From Petrosia ficiformis (lineage: Eukaryota; Porifera; Demospongiae; Haplosclerida; Petrosiidae), in contig OX345639.1 of the NCBI GenBank assembly GCA_947044365.1, positions 9,051,718-9,115,717 on the forward strand: DNA of 64,000 bases, given 5' to 3'. Made by a program: the position numbers and the translations under genes. Each line of letters starts with the position of its first letter. Within the stretch, counting starts at the first letter, position 1. A model generated the notes under the pieces. It saw nothing but the letters and a program-made list of their open reading frames with translations. It searched no databases and was not told where the DNA came from. Below, piece after piece: positions 10,664 through 21,043 of the stretch.

Positions 10664-13600
10664 TTAAATTTTTGCGGGTAAACGTTTTCGGTCTCTGGCA
10701 GCATTCCTCTTCCTTTTTTTGCTAATGAATTTCTCTACTTTTCCAGATTTCTTTAATGCCTTATATCTTTGTGCTAAAAGAACCTTTCGATGAAGAGCTG
10801 AGGAGAATTATCAAGATAACACATCTATTCTACTGAACAGTCTCATTCCCAGCCTACAGCTATATACTGTACAGCCTCATTCCCAGCCTACATATAATAT
10901 ATCTACTGCACAGCCTCATTCTCAGCCCAAGCATTCTGAGCATTCTGATCCCAATGATAATACATGTCTATTCCACTGGACAGACTCATATTACTGTACA
11001 TACAGCCTCATTCCCAGCCCACATCCACAATCCCAACACAAAGATACGCACGCACCTATTATACAACTTCTTATTATGAAAATAGATAGGTGCAATGATG
11101 TCATTACATCTACTATTAATAGTAAACAGTTGTATACATGTACATTACATACATACCTTTACTGAAATAAAATGGTTTCTTCCCTTCTATGATCAATTGT
11201 CTTTCCTGTTTGTTATGTTCTTTCTCTAAAGCTTTACTTTGTTCTTTCTGCTCTTTATTATTCTTGTGAAACTCCTAGTACAAGAATGTGTTAATCCGAA
11301 TCAGACTATACTTGATGTATTTAGGGGAAATTCTAACCATTTTTGTAAGGATTTTTTGTAGACTTTCTTTCTCAATTGGATCTTTAGTCTTTTTCACTTC
11401 TGACTCTAACTGTTTTCTCTCTCTGGTTTTAATCTCTTCCAAAAATGAAAAACTTTTTGAAAATAAGTCTTGATTCAAGTGGCCACATCTATCATCAAAT
11501 CGCGGATCTCTTTTTTCTTCCTAAATAAAAGAATAAAACTGAATATGATAATTGCCTAACTAACTAATAGAAGTGTAAAACAGGCCATTAGGAGAATAAT
11601 CATTTAAACATTTACTATTCCGTCATTAACCACAGGAAGCTTACTAAATCTGGTATCCAGGAACACCAACTACTGCTCCTAATAGATACCACTGGTACCT
11701 AATTTAGTTGTTAACCCTTGCCTGCATAGGAGGAGCGGAGGGTTACTGTAATCATTATTCAGTGTAGCCAAATACCAAGTGTTATAAAATATGTCTTTGA
11801 TCAGATCTAATGGTTGGTTTCTTATCCACACAGTCACACATAATAACAACACTACTTAAGGTACATATGTAAGGTGGGGCAATTTTGTTAATTGCAGATT
11901 TCTCTGGTATTGTTATAGTTTAAGTTGGACTTATAAACTGTTTATTACTGCAATAACTTACAGTAGCTAGTCTTTTATAATAACAGGTAATAAAATCACA
12001 AAGTACCTTATCTGTAGTACTACCTGTGGTGCTTTTGGAATTGTCCCACATTGCCCATTACCTTACTATAAATCCAATATATTATTTAATCTTTTATACA
12101 TGTACAGATCAGGCTTGGGGTCAAATTCATTAGTATTTGCATTTAAATGCATTTAAATACTTTTTTCAAGTATTTGTATTTGTTTTTGAGGATTTAAAAT
12201 TCAAAGTATTTGCATTTCTATTTAAATACTTTGAAAAAGTATTTGCATTCACCAAATACTCTTCAAATACACTTTTCTCTATTAGTGTTAATAATAATTA
12301 TGTGGAAAGTCTTTTTAGCATTGCTGGAAAAGTGTTTCGCGACGACATTTGTTGTTTAAAAGACAAAACATTTGAAGAACTTATGTTTATTAGGTGTAAT
12401 CAATAAGTTATTATTTTAGTTCATCATGTTATATAAATTTTAATGTACATTACTTTTAAACTTATGCATGGCTGATGACAGCACATGAATCAGTTTTTGA
12501 GACTAGACAAAGAAGTATTTAAAAGTATTTGAAAAGTATTTTAAATACATTTTAAAGTATTTGCATTTGTATTTGAATACATTTGTACATGAAGTATTTG
12601 TATTTGAATACATTTGTACATGAAGTATTTGTATTTGCATTTGTATTTAAACACTATTGAATGTATTTGACCTCAAGCCTGGTACATATGTAAGTATCCA
12701 CTCATTCTTATAGGCCAGTTTACGTATCAGTACATGACTCCATTTCAACCACACCATTCAAGCCCACTTTTGACTATGATGTATAGTAAATCTACTCTAT
12801 TCATCTAGACACCATATAAGTTTATATATTCGTACCTTTTTCTTAATATCAATAACTTGTCTGAATCTACTAACTGGTTTTTTGGAAGACATCTCTCGAG
12901 GCCTACAGAGTGTGATAAATGTTTTCTTCAGATTACATATATTTCAAACCTATGTTTGTTTGCTCTTTTGAAATTCTGTTCTCCATCTCTCTGTAATTTA
13001 TGAAGCTGAGAACCAAACGCTAAATCAAATCTAAAGAATTATTAAGTATATATGCTGTTATAGTTAGTGTTGTCATTAGTTCAGTTTTATATTTAGGTTC
13101 CATATTTAATTATACCATGCCTCTGACTTGTGTATTAGTGGAACCTTGAGTAAGTTTTGTGTCAGTGCTATCGGCTGCTGTTACAGTAGGTAAGCGCAAG
13201 AGAGTTGTTCTGTCAATTGATGATTAGAGTTGGGTGTGGTTATTTATTTATAGAATTATTGCGTCTATTTATAGTTGTAATGGTCACATCAAGAAACTAC
13301 CATTGTTTCTTACATTGTGATAACTCCGAACTAATTCACTTATCCAGCACTCTGGAAAGAAACTGTGACCAAAGGTGGTCGGATAATTGAGGTTAAACTG
13401 TAGTATAGTCCATACTAATACATAGCTCAGAGGTGTGATATAGTATTAATTACAAAACCTAAACTGCAGCTATACCATAATGAACCACTAATAACATTGC
13501 TTTACTTTTTAATCCCAACTTTTTGTCTTAGTTGTTGTATCTCTCCTAGTGGTATCTCAGCCAACTCTATAAAAACCAATGAGACTCTTAGGTTAGAAAA

Positions 13601-13679
13601 TATTTCTTCGTTTACCTTTCTTTATCAACTGGTGTTCTTCCATACCTTCTTCCAAACCTTCCTCCAAACCTTCCTCCAT
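10664..13679 (-). CDS. RRP36: RRP36, ribosomal RNA processing protein (7 exons)
   Basis: Nucleolar small-subunit processome factor needed for early 18S pre-rRNA cleavages. Exons in transcript order: 13679-13616, 13566-13506, 13030-12950, 12902-12836, 11520-11338, 11274-11157, 10797-10664; total 235 aa versus about 259 in human. Diagnostic blocks are NKHRPREMSSKKPVSRFRQV, RDPRFDDRCGHLN, the coiled-coil stretch from exon 5, KPFYFSKA, and the basic tail KKRKRNAARDRKRLP. The N-terminus is acidic (three GLEEG-type repeats) and the start ATG is preceded by in-frame stops. Introns 2, 4 and 6 are long and contain a hAT relic (12110-12681) and a minisatellite. The start lies 80 bp from ALKBH1's ATG on the other strand. 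Confidence 0.92.
10830..11022. repeat. Minisatellite with CAGCCTCATTCCCAGCC core
   Basis: At least four imperfect units of about 45 bp (CAGCCTCATTCCCAGCCTAC) in the last RRP36 intron. Non-coding. Confidence 0.75.
12110..12681 (+). mobile_element. hAT transposon remnant with transposase C-terminus
   Basis: A 572-bp element with ends CAGGCTTGGGGTCAAAT and ATTTGACCTCAAGCCTG (inverted, one mismatch). It is flanked by near-identical 8-bp target duplications (GTACAGAT 12102-12109, GTACATAT 12682-12689), the size expected for hAT. A frame ending 12406 encodes VESLFSIAGKVFRDDICCL and FEELMFIRCN, the hAT C-terminal dimerisation motif. The rest is AAATACTTT-type AT-rich repeat. It sits in RRP36 intron 4. 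Confidence 0.85.
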
Positions 13680-13759
13680 TTCACATTCACATGTACACAC
13701 ATGTCAGGAAGGCGTGGCTCAATTAATTAATTATACTATGAATATTTAATTAAAACACT
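13680..13759. promoter_or_regulatory. Bidirectional RRP36/ALKBH1 promoter region
   Basis: Only 80 bp separate the two divergent start codons. The gap is AT-rich with AATTAATTAATT and no recognised element. A shared promoter is inferred from the geometry alone. Confidence 0.5.
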
Positions 13760-15705
13760 ATGGCAGGTAAGTACATGTATAATTATGATTTTATAAATGA
13801 AAATTTTTGTTTAAAGAAGCTGAAGATGATCTTTTCAAGCAACAATTCAAAAGGTTTCGGAAACCTAATCCACATGATCTGACAGAAGTGATTGACTTTG
13901 ATCAACCTGACAAGTTTGATGAGGTATATATATACCGAGACTGTTCCGTTTCTTCCCAGTGTCGCTTCCCATCTTATAATTTAATACATCTTTTAATTAA
14001 GTAATAATCCTCTCTACTGAATAAACTGTACTCTAATGAATACATTTTTTATACTATATCTTAGATAAATCCAATCGTCCCTCAAACACATGACAATGAA
14101 CATTTAGTCCTCGGATTGGTTCCACCACAAACATGGCAAGCATTCACTCTTAAATCAAAACCAGGTATACAACAGTACTGTAATTAAATTCATAAATTGT
14201 CTATATAATTATGAGAATGTCATTTTAAGTACTAAATGCAATTGCTCTCGTGCATAGCAGCTGAAGGTCATTCACCATTACCTCAGAAAAATATTCATAA
14301 CTTTAGTTTGGAAGGACCAACAATCTTTTACCTGCACCATTTTCATATAATTATCATCTCTATGTACATGTATGTCAAATTTCAAACCATTGCTTCTTTG
14401 ACATTAATCTATACACTATAAAGTCATGAGATCCTAACTTTGAGAATACATTTAAATTTATTTATGATTCCTCAGGTCTTATTGTGATTAGAAATCCTTT
14501 TCTTCCTGGTCATCAACATCGATGGGTTGTTCAATGCCTAGTAAAATACCCTCTTCATCCTAATGTATGCAATTTGGATTCTCACATTACAAGGGAAGGA
14601 GAAGGGCAAATATGGCTTAACGAAAGTAGGTGAGTGAATAAAACTGTCACAAACTTTCATGATACTGAACTCACACATGTATACTACTCGTTGTAAACTA
14701 CTGTTCTTTCTAGTGACAGCACACATTTTAATATCTCAAAAGATTCACCGATTTATAAACTACGATGGGTAACATTGGGATATCATTATAACTGGACTAC
14801 GAAACTCTATGATCCCAAACACTTTTCTATTTTTCCCGATGATCTGGGCCATCTCACACAATTCATATTAGCTGTAATGGGATTCCTTAACTTCAAAGCA
14901 GAGGCAGCCATTGTTAACTACTACCACATGGACTCAACTCTATCAGGTCACACTGACCACTCAGAGAAGGATCTAACAGCTCCATTGATTTCTTTGAGGT
15001 TTATACAATATACTATGTAGAGATGATTATATCATCACTAATCTTTTTCTTTATAGTTTTGGACAGTCAGCTATTTTCTTAATAGGTGGGCACACAAAAC
15101 AAGAGCGGCCTCTTCCTCTGTATTTGCATAGTGGGGACATTGTTATCATGTCTGGTGAAAGCAGGCTTGCTTATCATGCAGTGCCAAAAGTAATGAACCC
15201 TTCAGTTGATGGATGTAAAGTCCCAAAATGTTTATCAAAGGAATTATTTCAGAGTGCAATGCCAAAAACAAAAGACATTTTTCAGATGTGTTGCTCATTG
15301 TCTGGACAAAATACTGAATACTTAATACCTGAAGATATTGCTTCAACAAAAGATAGTTCATTTGAAAAAGAAAGGCAAATACATAAAAGGAAAAAAGAAG
15401 ACAAAGCTGGGAAGAGTAAAATACTAGCTATTTCATCAAATGCGTTTGATTCTAACTTTCAAGATGAAAATAAAGATATTGAAAAACCAAAAGCTTATAC
15501 TCTCAAACAATCTCCTTTTGAGTTCATTGTAGAAGATGAGATAGAGTCTGTTGCATCTAACTTTGATCATAGTGGTAAGACAGTGCCTCAAACAAAGCCT
15601 ATGTGTAGTAATTGTCAATGGATATTTGAAAATTGGATTCATTTTGAAACATATTTATCATTTTCTCGTATAAACATTAATGTAAGACAAGTTGGAAATA
15701 TATAG
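13760..15705 (+). CDS. ALKBH1: ALKBH1 Fe(II)/2-oxoglutarate dioxygenase (6 exons)
   Basis: AlkB homologue 1, a nucleic-acid demethylase acting on tRNA and DNA in nucleus and mitochondria. Exons: 13760-13766 (a 7-nt first coding exon, ATGGCAG), 13817-13923, 14065-14164, 14476-14629, 14714-14998, 15057-15705; 433 aa. The jelly-roll core is clear: VTLGYHYNW, AAIVNYYHMDSTLSGHTDHS with Fe ligands H202 and D204, SFGQSAIFLIGG, HSGDIVIMSGESRLAYHAVP with H258, and 2-oxoglutarate-binding arginines R422/R428 in RININVRQV. Odd point: between the third ligand and the C-terminal strand lies a Lys/Glu/Ser-rich insertion of about 130 residues, longer than in human ALKBH1 (389 aa). A MITE copy sits in the intron before exon 4. 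Confidence 0.93.
14262..14450. mobile_element. MITE family A (TTCACATTCA/C-ATGACCTCA ends), ALKBH1 intron copy
   Basis: Matches the family seen at 28731-28985, 34067-34322, 44186-44420, 59217-59765 and 63338-63545. Shared landmarks are CATAACTTTAGTTTGGAA, TGCACCATTTTCATATAATTATC and AAGTCATGAGATCCTAA. The terminal repeats are degraded here. Confidence 0.65.
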
Positions 15706-15889
15706 AGAAATACAGAGTGAATATTTAGTATTATTGTTAAAAATAAAGATAATTATAATTATGAACTGAATCATACACATAAAATATGGAGCACAGCTTA
15801 CATACATATCAGTTCACTTGTGTATAATGACTGCTTGTTTACGGGCGATCAGGTAGACTTATAGAACAGACTATACTATACATGAGCTC
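15706..15889. other. Convergent 3' flank of ALKBH1 and the sororin-like gene
   Basis: About 184 bp with AATAAA near 15740 downstream of the ALKBH1 stop. No other gene seen. Confidence 0.5.
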
Positions 15890-17351
15890 TCACAGTACTA
15901 TCAATTCGTGATCTTCGATTTCTGCAAACTGTCTATTGATTTCAATAGCCCAGTTGTCAGCTTCATCAGACTACAAAATGAAAGCAAACATGGTAACCCT
16001 TTAGATGCAAGGTCGATTGCATAAGGTGTAATGCAATATGTTACTATTATATGCAGGCATGAATAGTATTGTAGTTAATTATAACTAAACTAAAATTTGA
16101 GAAACTCGGCATGTCATGATCTCAAGACTAATTGATTTCTCTATGTACAATGATAAGACAATGATCATGTCTAACAGTTATTATTTGTGTCAGACAATGG
16201 ACAATTTATATTGTTGTTCCAGAGTCATCTTATACTATCTTATGATTCAATTCTGCTTTATAAATAAACTCATTTTTCCCAATAAAGGTTACTTGAGTCT
16301 TCACTGAGTTTATTTATAGTTAATGTGTGACCATAACTACAGTAGTCATAGTGATTTTGGGGTGTTAAAACTTACTTTTATTTCTTTGGGTTTCCTTTTA
16401 GGAGGCCGTTTTTTAACTTCCAGAGCTGGTGTGCGAATCTGCAGTAATCTGTGATATGATTTCTTATTAGTGTCTTTTCTATGAGGGCTTTGAGAAGGAG
16501 AGTCAAATATGTAAGAGTCTGTTGCAGGAGGACTGGGGGAGAGATGTGATGGATCGTCATCGACAAAGACTGAGTCTTTTTGTTCTTTATTCGTTGACAT
16601 TGGTGTGGATTGATGAGCTGGTGGCAGCTCTATGTCAGGAGTATCAAGAGGTACACTAAACCTACAAGATGGGGTTTCATTTATAGTCATTGATTCTGTC
16701 AGCGTCACAGAGTGGTCGTTTTTTCCTACTTTCTTAGTCTGTGATGATTTTTGTGTGCAATTTCTTAACTTTTGTAGGCCACTAGTTTTTAGATGAGGGA
16801 ACAATTGTCTTGTTCTTGTTCTCCTGCTGTAGGACTCCGGTAATATTGTTGTGTCTTCATTGGAAATTTCCTGTTTACTTTCCATAATACCACAAACTTG
16901 ATAGTCTTCAGTACATCTCTCATTACATGATATTTCATTTAATAGTCTTGGGTCATTTTCTCCAACCTTTTGCACTTTCGTGGGGCTACTATATGTATCT
17001 AATTCGAGATCTGATTGTCCAACCTTTTGCACTTTCGTGGGGCTACTACATGTATCTAATTCGAGATCTGATTGTATAATTTGAATGATTGGCAATGACT
17101 CGTTCTCTTTTGTTTCTGGTAGCTTATGCTGTAGTAAAAAATATATATGTATGCTTGCCATATATATATATTATATTACATAAAAGAACCTTGTATTTTG
17201 TTTGAAGTCTTTGAATCACTGCATGTGCTTGCAAGATTTGTGCTTTTTGTGAGATTGTACTGTTTCCATCTTGATCCTCGCCTTTAGTAATAACATCATC
17301 ATTTCGAGTCTTATTTCTCGTTTTTCCCTTTCTTCCTCTTTTTGATGCCAT
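15890..17351 (-). CDS. CDCA5: Sororin-like (CDCA5) cohesin-protection protein (3 exons)
   Basis: Candidate sororin, which binds PDS5/cohesin and blocks WAPL until mitosis. Exons 17351-17190, 17128-16376 and 15970-15890, all phase 0, give 331 aa (human 252). The last exon encodes a C-terminal peptide, SDEADNWAIEINRQFAEIED, matching the conserved sororin tail (D-W-A-x-x-x-N-x-x-F-x-x-x-E). Other support: a KEN box at residues 61-63, the APC/C-Cdh1 degron type known in sororin; many S/T-P sites; and KKSYHRL like the vertebrate K-K-x-R-R-S-Y-S-R-L motif. Most of the protein is disordered and basic. A 19-residue unit is tandemly duplicated (residues 73-110). An upstream in-frame ATG at 17387 would add 12 residues; I prefer 17351 because MASKRGRKGK resembles a family start. 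Confidence 0.75.
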
Positions 17352-17464
17352 GGAGCTGCTGAATTCTCCCGCGACAAAAGAGACCACGCCTGGTAGGAGT
17401 GGACATCACAATCTACCACGCCCAATAAGCGGCGGGGGTTTAGTCTAATTCTAATTAAAGCGCA
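17352..17464. promoter_or_regulatory. Bidirectional sororin-like/OVCA2-like promoter region
   Basis: A gap of 113 bp between divergent start codons, noticeably GC-richer than surroundings (CCACGCCTGGTAGGAGTGG, GCGGCGGGGG). It is likely a shared promoter; no specific factor site is claimed. Confidence 0.45.
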
Positions 17465-18109
17465 ATGGTAAAGCTGAAAGTACTTTGTTTACATGGTTAC
17501 AGACAAAATGAAACAACATTCAAAGAAAGAACTGGTGCACTAAGAAAATTACTAAAAAGAGATGTTGATTTTATTTTTATTTCAGCTCCACATGTAATAC
17601 CAGAACCACAAAACTTGACTAGACCTCACGAAGAACAAGAAAGAGGTTGGTTCTTTTCGCAACCAGAGAAAGCATACAGAGGAATTGATGAAACAGATCT
17701 GTGTATAGGTTTAGAAGAATCGCTTCAGGTGGTTAAGAAAGCCTTGACTGATCTAGGTCCCTTTGACGGCATTCTCGGTTTCAGTCAAGGTGCCTGTTTA
17801 ATATCGATACTGTGTTTTCAAAAGGAATATGAAAAAGATTTAACGATTGAATTTCAGTTTGTCATTTTATTTTCTGGTTTCAAGTCCCTCCTCACACCTC
17901 ATTCTTACATGTACACAAACCCATTCCATTGTCCAAGTTTCCATACCATTGGAGAAACTGATGGAATAATTCCTGCAAGAATGAGCAGTGACTTGGCAAA
18001 AACCTTTTCAAGTGCCATAACATACCACCATCATGGAGGTCATTATGTTCCTGCTTCTCCACAACTACGCAGTGCTCTACAAGACTTTATCAAACCATTT
18101 CTAACTTGA
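17465..18109 (+). CDS. OVCA2: OVCA2/FSH1-family serine hydrolase, intronless
   Basis: An alpha/beta hydrolase of 214 aa, the full length expected for OVCA2. Family members cleave long-chain esters. Motifs: LCLHGYRQN oxyanion strand at residues 7-15, nucleophile elbow GFSQG with S107, acidic residue D166 in IGETDGIIP, catalytic H193 in GGHYVP, and the family signature RGWFF near residue 60. There is no signal peptide, so it is probably cytosolic. It is one of few uninterrupted genes in the window. Confidence 0.92.
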   Translation: MVKLKVLCLHGYRQNETTFKERTGALRKLLKRDVDFIFISAPHVIPEPQNLTRPHEEQERGWFFSQPEKAYRGIDETDLCIGLEESLQVVKKALTDLGPFDGILGFSQGACLISILCFQKEYEKDLTIEFQFVILFSGFKSLLTPHSYMYTNPFHCPSFHTIGETDGIIPARMSSDLAKTFSSAITYHHHGGHYVPASPQLRSALQDFIKPFLT

Positions 18110-18827
18110 AAACTGCATACCTGTGAAATCTCGCTTTTAACGTCATAAATATATAAGGATTTTTTTCACTATTACTTGTGTTGGTTGAATCATTGTTTGC
18201 AACAGGTAGTAAGTAAATTGGGTTCTTCTGTACTTTGACCTGGTGTAAACCTACGGCAGTTTCTCTAAATAAAAGTGTCTTCATCACAATCAAACTATGA
18301 TGATTGAAAAAGACATCAGAAAACAAAATTTTCAGCAAAACAGTGTATAGAAGTATTGAAAGGGAAATAAATTGTGTGTAAATGCATGATCCTTGTTAAG
18401 TAGAAACGAACTCTCTGGATAAATACAGAAAAAAACATGAGAGCTGTTTAAGTGACTTGTATTTAAGTTTAAATTGGAGGCAAACTTGAAATTCTTGAAT
18501 CTGGGTTTTCAATCCATTAGAGTTGGGGTACCAGAATGAGACCTGCTGAGCATGGAAAGTAACATTACATGATTACTGCAGAAATAGAATCAAAGGTAGG
18601 TATGTATGGACAAGGTTAATATTTCTATTGCTCCGGAGAAGTTTACTTCCCTTTACCAAGATTTTCAATCTAAAAAAACTATCAATTTCTCATGCTCTGG
18701 GTTTCAATTGAAGTGTCTTAAACTAGACTTCTCGTAAACCAAACTTAAAACACTGAAAATGTTTTCAAAATTTCACAGCAGATTTACCTCCACCCTGGTA
18801 ATTATGGATATAGCAATTTTCAAAAGT
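18110..18827. other. 3' flanks of OVCA2-like and RRM genes
   Basis: About 720 bp between two convergent stop codons. No conserved frame, RNA gene or transposon recognised; AATAAA-like signals occur near 18367. Presumably long 3' UTRs. Confidence 0.45.
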
Positions 18828-20855
18828 TCAAGTTATAACGTATTTTTCCTTAAAGAATTCTTGAACAAACCTATCCCTGTTTGGAGTGCAGGTGACAACA
18901 ACCTCCCTTTCGCGATTCATGTGCAGTACTTCTCTTTCTCTCCGTGGGGAATAGACGACTTCTCTTTTGTGATAATAGGAGGGATGCTCTTGTCCAGTGT
19001 GGATATACTCCCCTCCTGGCTCTTCCTTAGCTTCATCAATCTGTAGATATTGCTCTTCAGCTGGTTCTCCGTTATAATTTACCTGTTCCTGTGTTTGACA
19101 ATACGGATAATCATTACCTGTCATATCCACATAGTGTTGCTGTTGGCTGTACTGCTCATTGGCTATGTATTCTACAGCATTTCCACTCTGCATATACTCA
19201 TTTGATGATGATGTGTGACTTGCAGTGTGGTAATCAACTCCTGAATAGTTACTAATATTCTCTTCTAGTTCGGATTTTTCATCTTGTTCTTCATAATGCT
19301 GTGGCGGTGGTGGTGGTGGTGGTGGTGGTGACAAAGAATGATGCTTTGGATATTCTTGGTTATCATGACCTATATCAAAAGACATGAATTGAATTGTATT
19401 ATCATCAACATATTGGTTCTCTCTCTTGTGAATAGGAGAACGGCTTCTGTGACGATGACTTTTATGAGATACATGTACCCTTTCAGGTTTTCTAAATTTC
19501 TGTTGAGAATCTCTTTCTTTCCAAGGTCTTTCCCTCCTTTTCATTGATTCCTTTGCTTTTGCTTTGGGATAGGAATGGCCTCCCCGAGAAGAACGAGGTG
19601 GATGAAATGGAGAAGATGAAGGATAATGGAAACGAGACATCCCTCCACCTTCTCTTGGATTAGATTGCCAATTCTTTTCTTTAAAATTTCTAGAGCTGTC
19701 GTTATTTCTAGCTCGAACACGTTGTGGTGGTGGTGGTGGAGGAGGAGGTGGTGGTGGTGGTGAAGGAGATAATTGATTCATTAATGTCGCTCTACCATAA
19801 CTATCACTGTGTTTGTAACCATGGCTACCACTCTCCTTTCCTCTCTGAATAGATCTTCCTCTTGTGATTTTAGATTCATATCGAATTAAAGGCATAGCCC
19901 TTTCATGAGGTGGAGAGTGAAAAGAACCTTTGCGATGGTGAACATTATCACCATGCATTCTAGAACGGTGAGTTTCAGTATAAAAATCATGCCGAGAAAG
20001 TGGAGGGGGCGGAGGAGGAGGGGGAGGAGGAGGAGGAGAAGGAGAAGGGCTAACATGTCTGACTGGGTGTCTAACAAATATACGTTTATTTCTACCTTTA
20101 TGAATACCATGTCCATCTACATCTAAGTGTACTCTTCCGGGTCTAAATCTGTCATGACTATTCCCTCTTGCATTACTTTGAACCTCTTGGTAATGCTCTC
20201 TCATGGGTTTATGGGACTTACCTCTGAATTGTGAATCTGGTTGAGTATAAACTCTATGTTCATCATTGTGCCTGGTTGGGTGATGGTCTCGTCCTTTTGA
20301 ATGGTGATGATGATGATGATGATGGGAGGGAGGAGGAGGAGGAGGGTGAAAAGGAGGAGAAGGGGGAGAGGCACGTCTATCACGATATCGTTCCCGAGAA
20401 ATGGGTGGAGGAGTTGGAGGTGATCTAGGTGGATAAAAACGAACTGTTTCTTGATAAGGATGGCTTTTTCTTGAATGTACAGATGGATGGGGACTTCCCC
20501 TCATTCTAGGTACTGGTCTACCTCTTGGAGGGGAAGAATGTTTTTCTTCGGCTGGGGTGAGTTCTACACGCACCCGGCCACCACAGAGAATGTTACCATT
20601 AGTAGCCGTTACAGCTCTCTGTGCTTCTTTCATGTTGTCAAAAAATACATAGGCAAAACCAGGAGGATTGTTCGCAACCCAAACATTCCGGAAAGTATTA
20701 AAACGAGAGTACACCCTCACTAATTCCTCTTTATCAGCATGGTTACCCAGGTCACGAATAATAATCCTTGGAACAGTCACTAGATACAAAAGAGTGCATT
20801 AATTAGAATACATCACAAGATATAATTTTGCAATTGACAAAAAAACTCACTTACT
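18828..20855 (-). CDS. SR-related protein with N-terminal RRM and polyproline tail
   Basis: RNA-binding protein of about 650 aa. The RRM occupies roughly residues 1-80, with RNP2 IIIRDLG, RNP1 GFAYVFFD, VWVANNPPGFAYV and CGGRVRVEL, which is the SRSF3/SRSF7 subtype. No CCHC zinc knuckle follows. The long tail is Arg/His/Ser/Pro-rich with several runs of 8-13 prolines introduced by SPSP-type serines, an eight-residue His run, RSRSP, and a Tyr/Gln/Glu-rich acidic end. No ATG opens the main exon in frame. The acceptor at 20780-20783 leaves TG-ACT-GTT, and an upstream exon ending in A at 20855 before GTAAGT would complete A|TG. So the start codon is probably split by the intron 20780-20854. It likely acts in nuclear mRNA processing; no orthologue name is claimed. 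Confidence 0.75.
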
Positions 20856-21043
20856 GATTATTGACAAATTGGTTTTCAAGAAATAGGTGATTGATTTGAA
20901 TGACCTAGGTAAGGGAGAAAAAAATAAAAGGTGAAAAAGAACAGCCACGCCACGTTTAAAATAACACTAATAGTCTAATAATAAATTTAATAACTATTAA
21001 TAACTATTAATAACTATAATAAACTTATTTTTGCAAGAGAAGG
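20856..21043. promoter_or_regulatory. Divergent promoter region, RRM gene / TMEM179-like gene
   Basis: Under 190 bp, including the 5' UTR exon of the RRM gene, separate it from the ATG at 21044. AT-rich with an AATAACTATT triplication near 20985-21020. Function inferred from position. Confidence 0.4.

Noticed and set aside
19905..20126. Plus-strand Arg-rich frame opposite the RRM gene
   Set aside because: It is the antisense shadow of polyproline/His coding DNA on the minus strand, where the RRM frame is clearly the real gene.
20781..20789. TTG as start codon of the RRM protein
   Set aside because: Sequence here is TTG-TAT-CTA-GTG and reads through an apparent splice acceptor (CTAG); the split ATG model gives a normal start and a clean RRM N-terminus.
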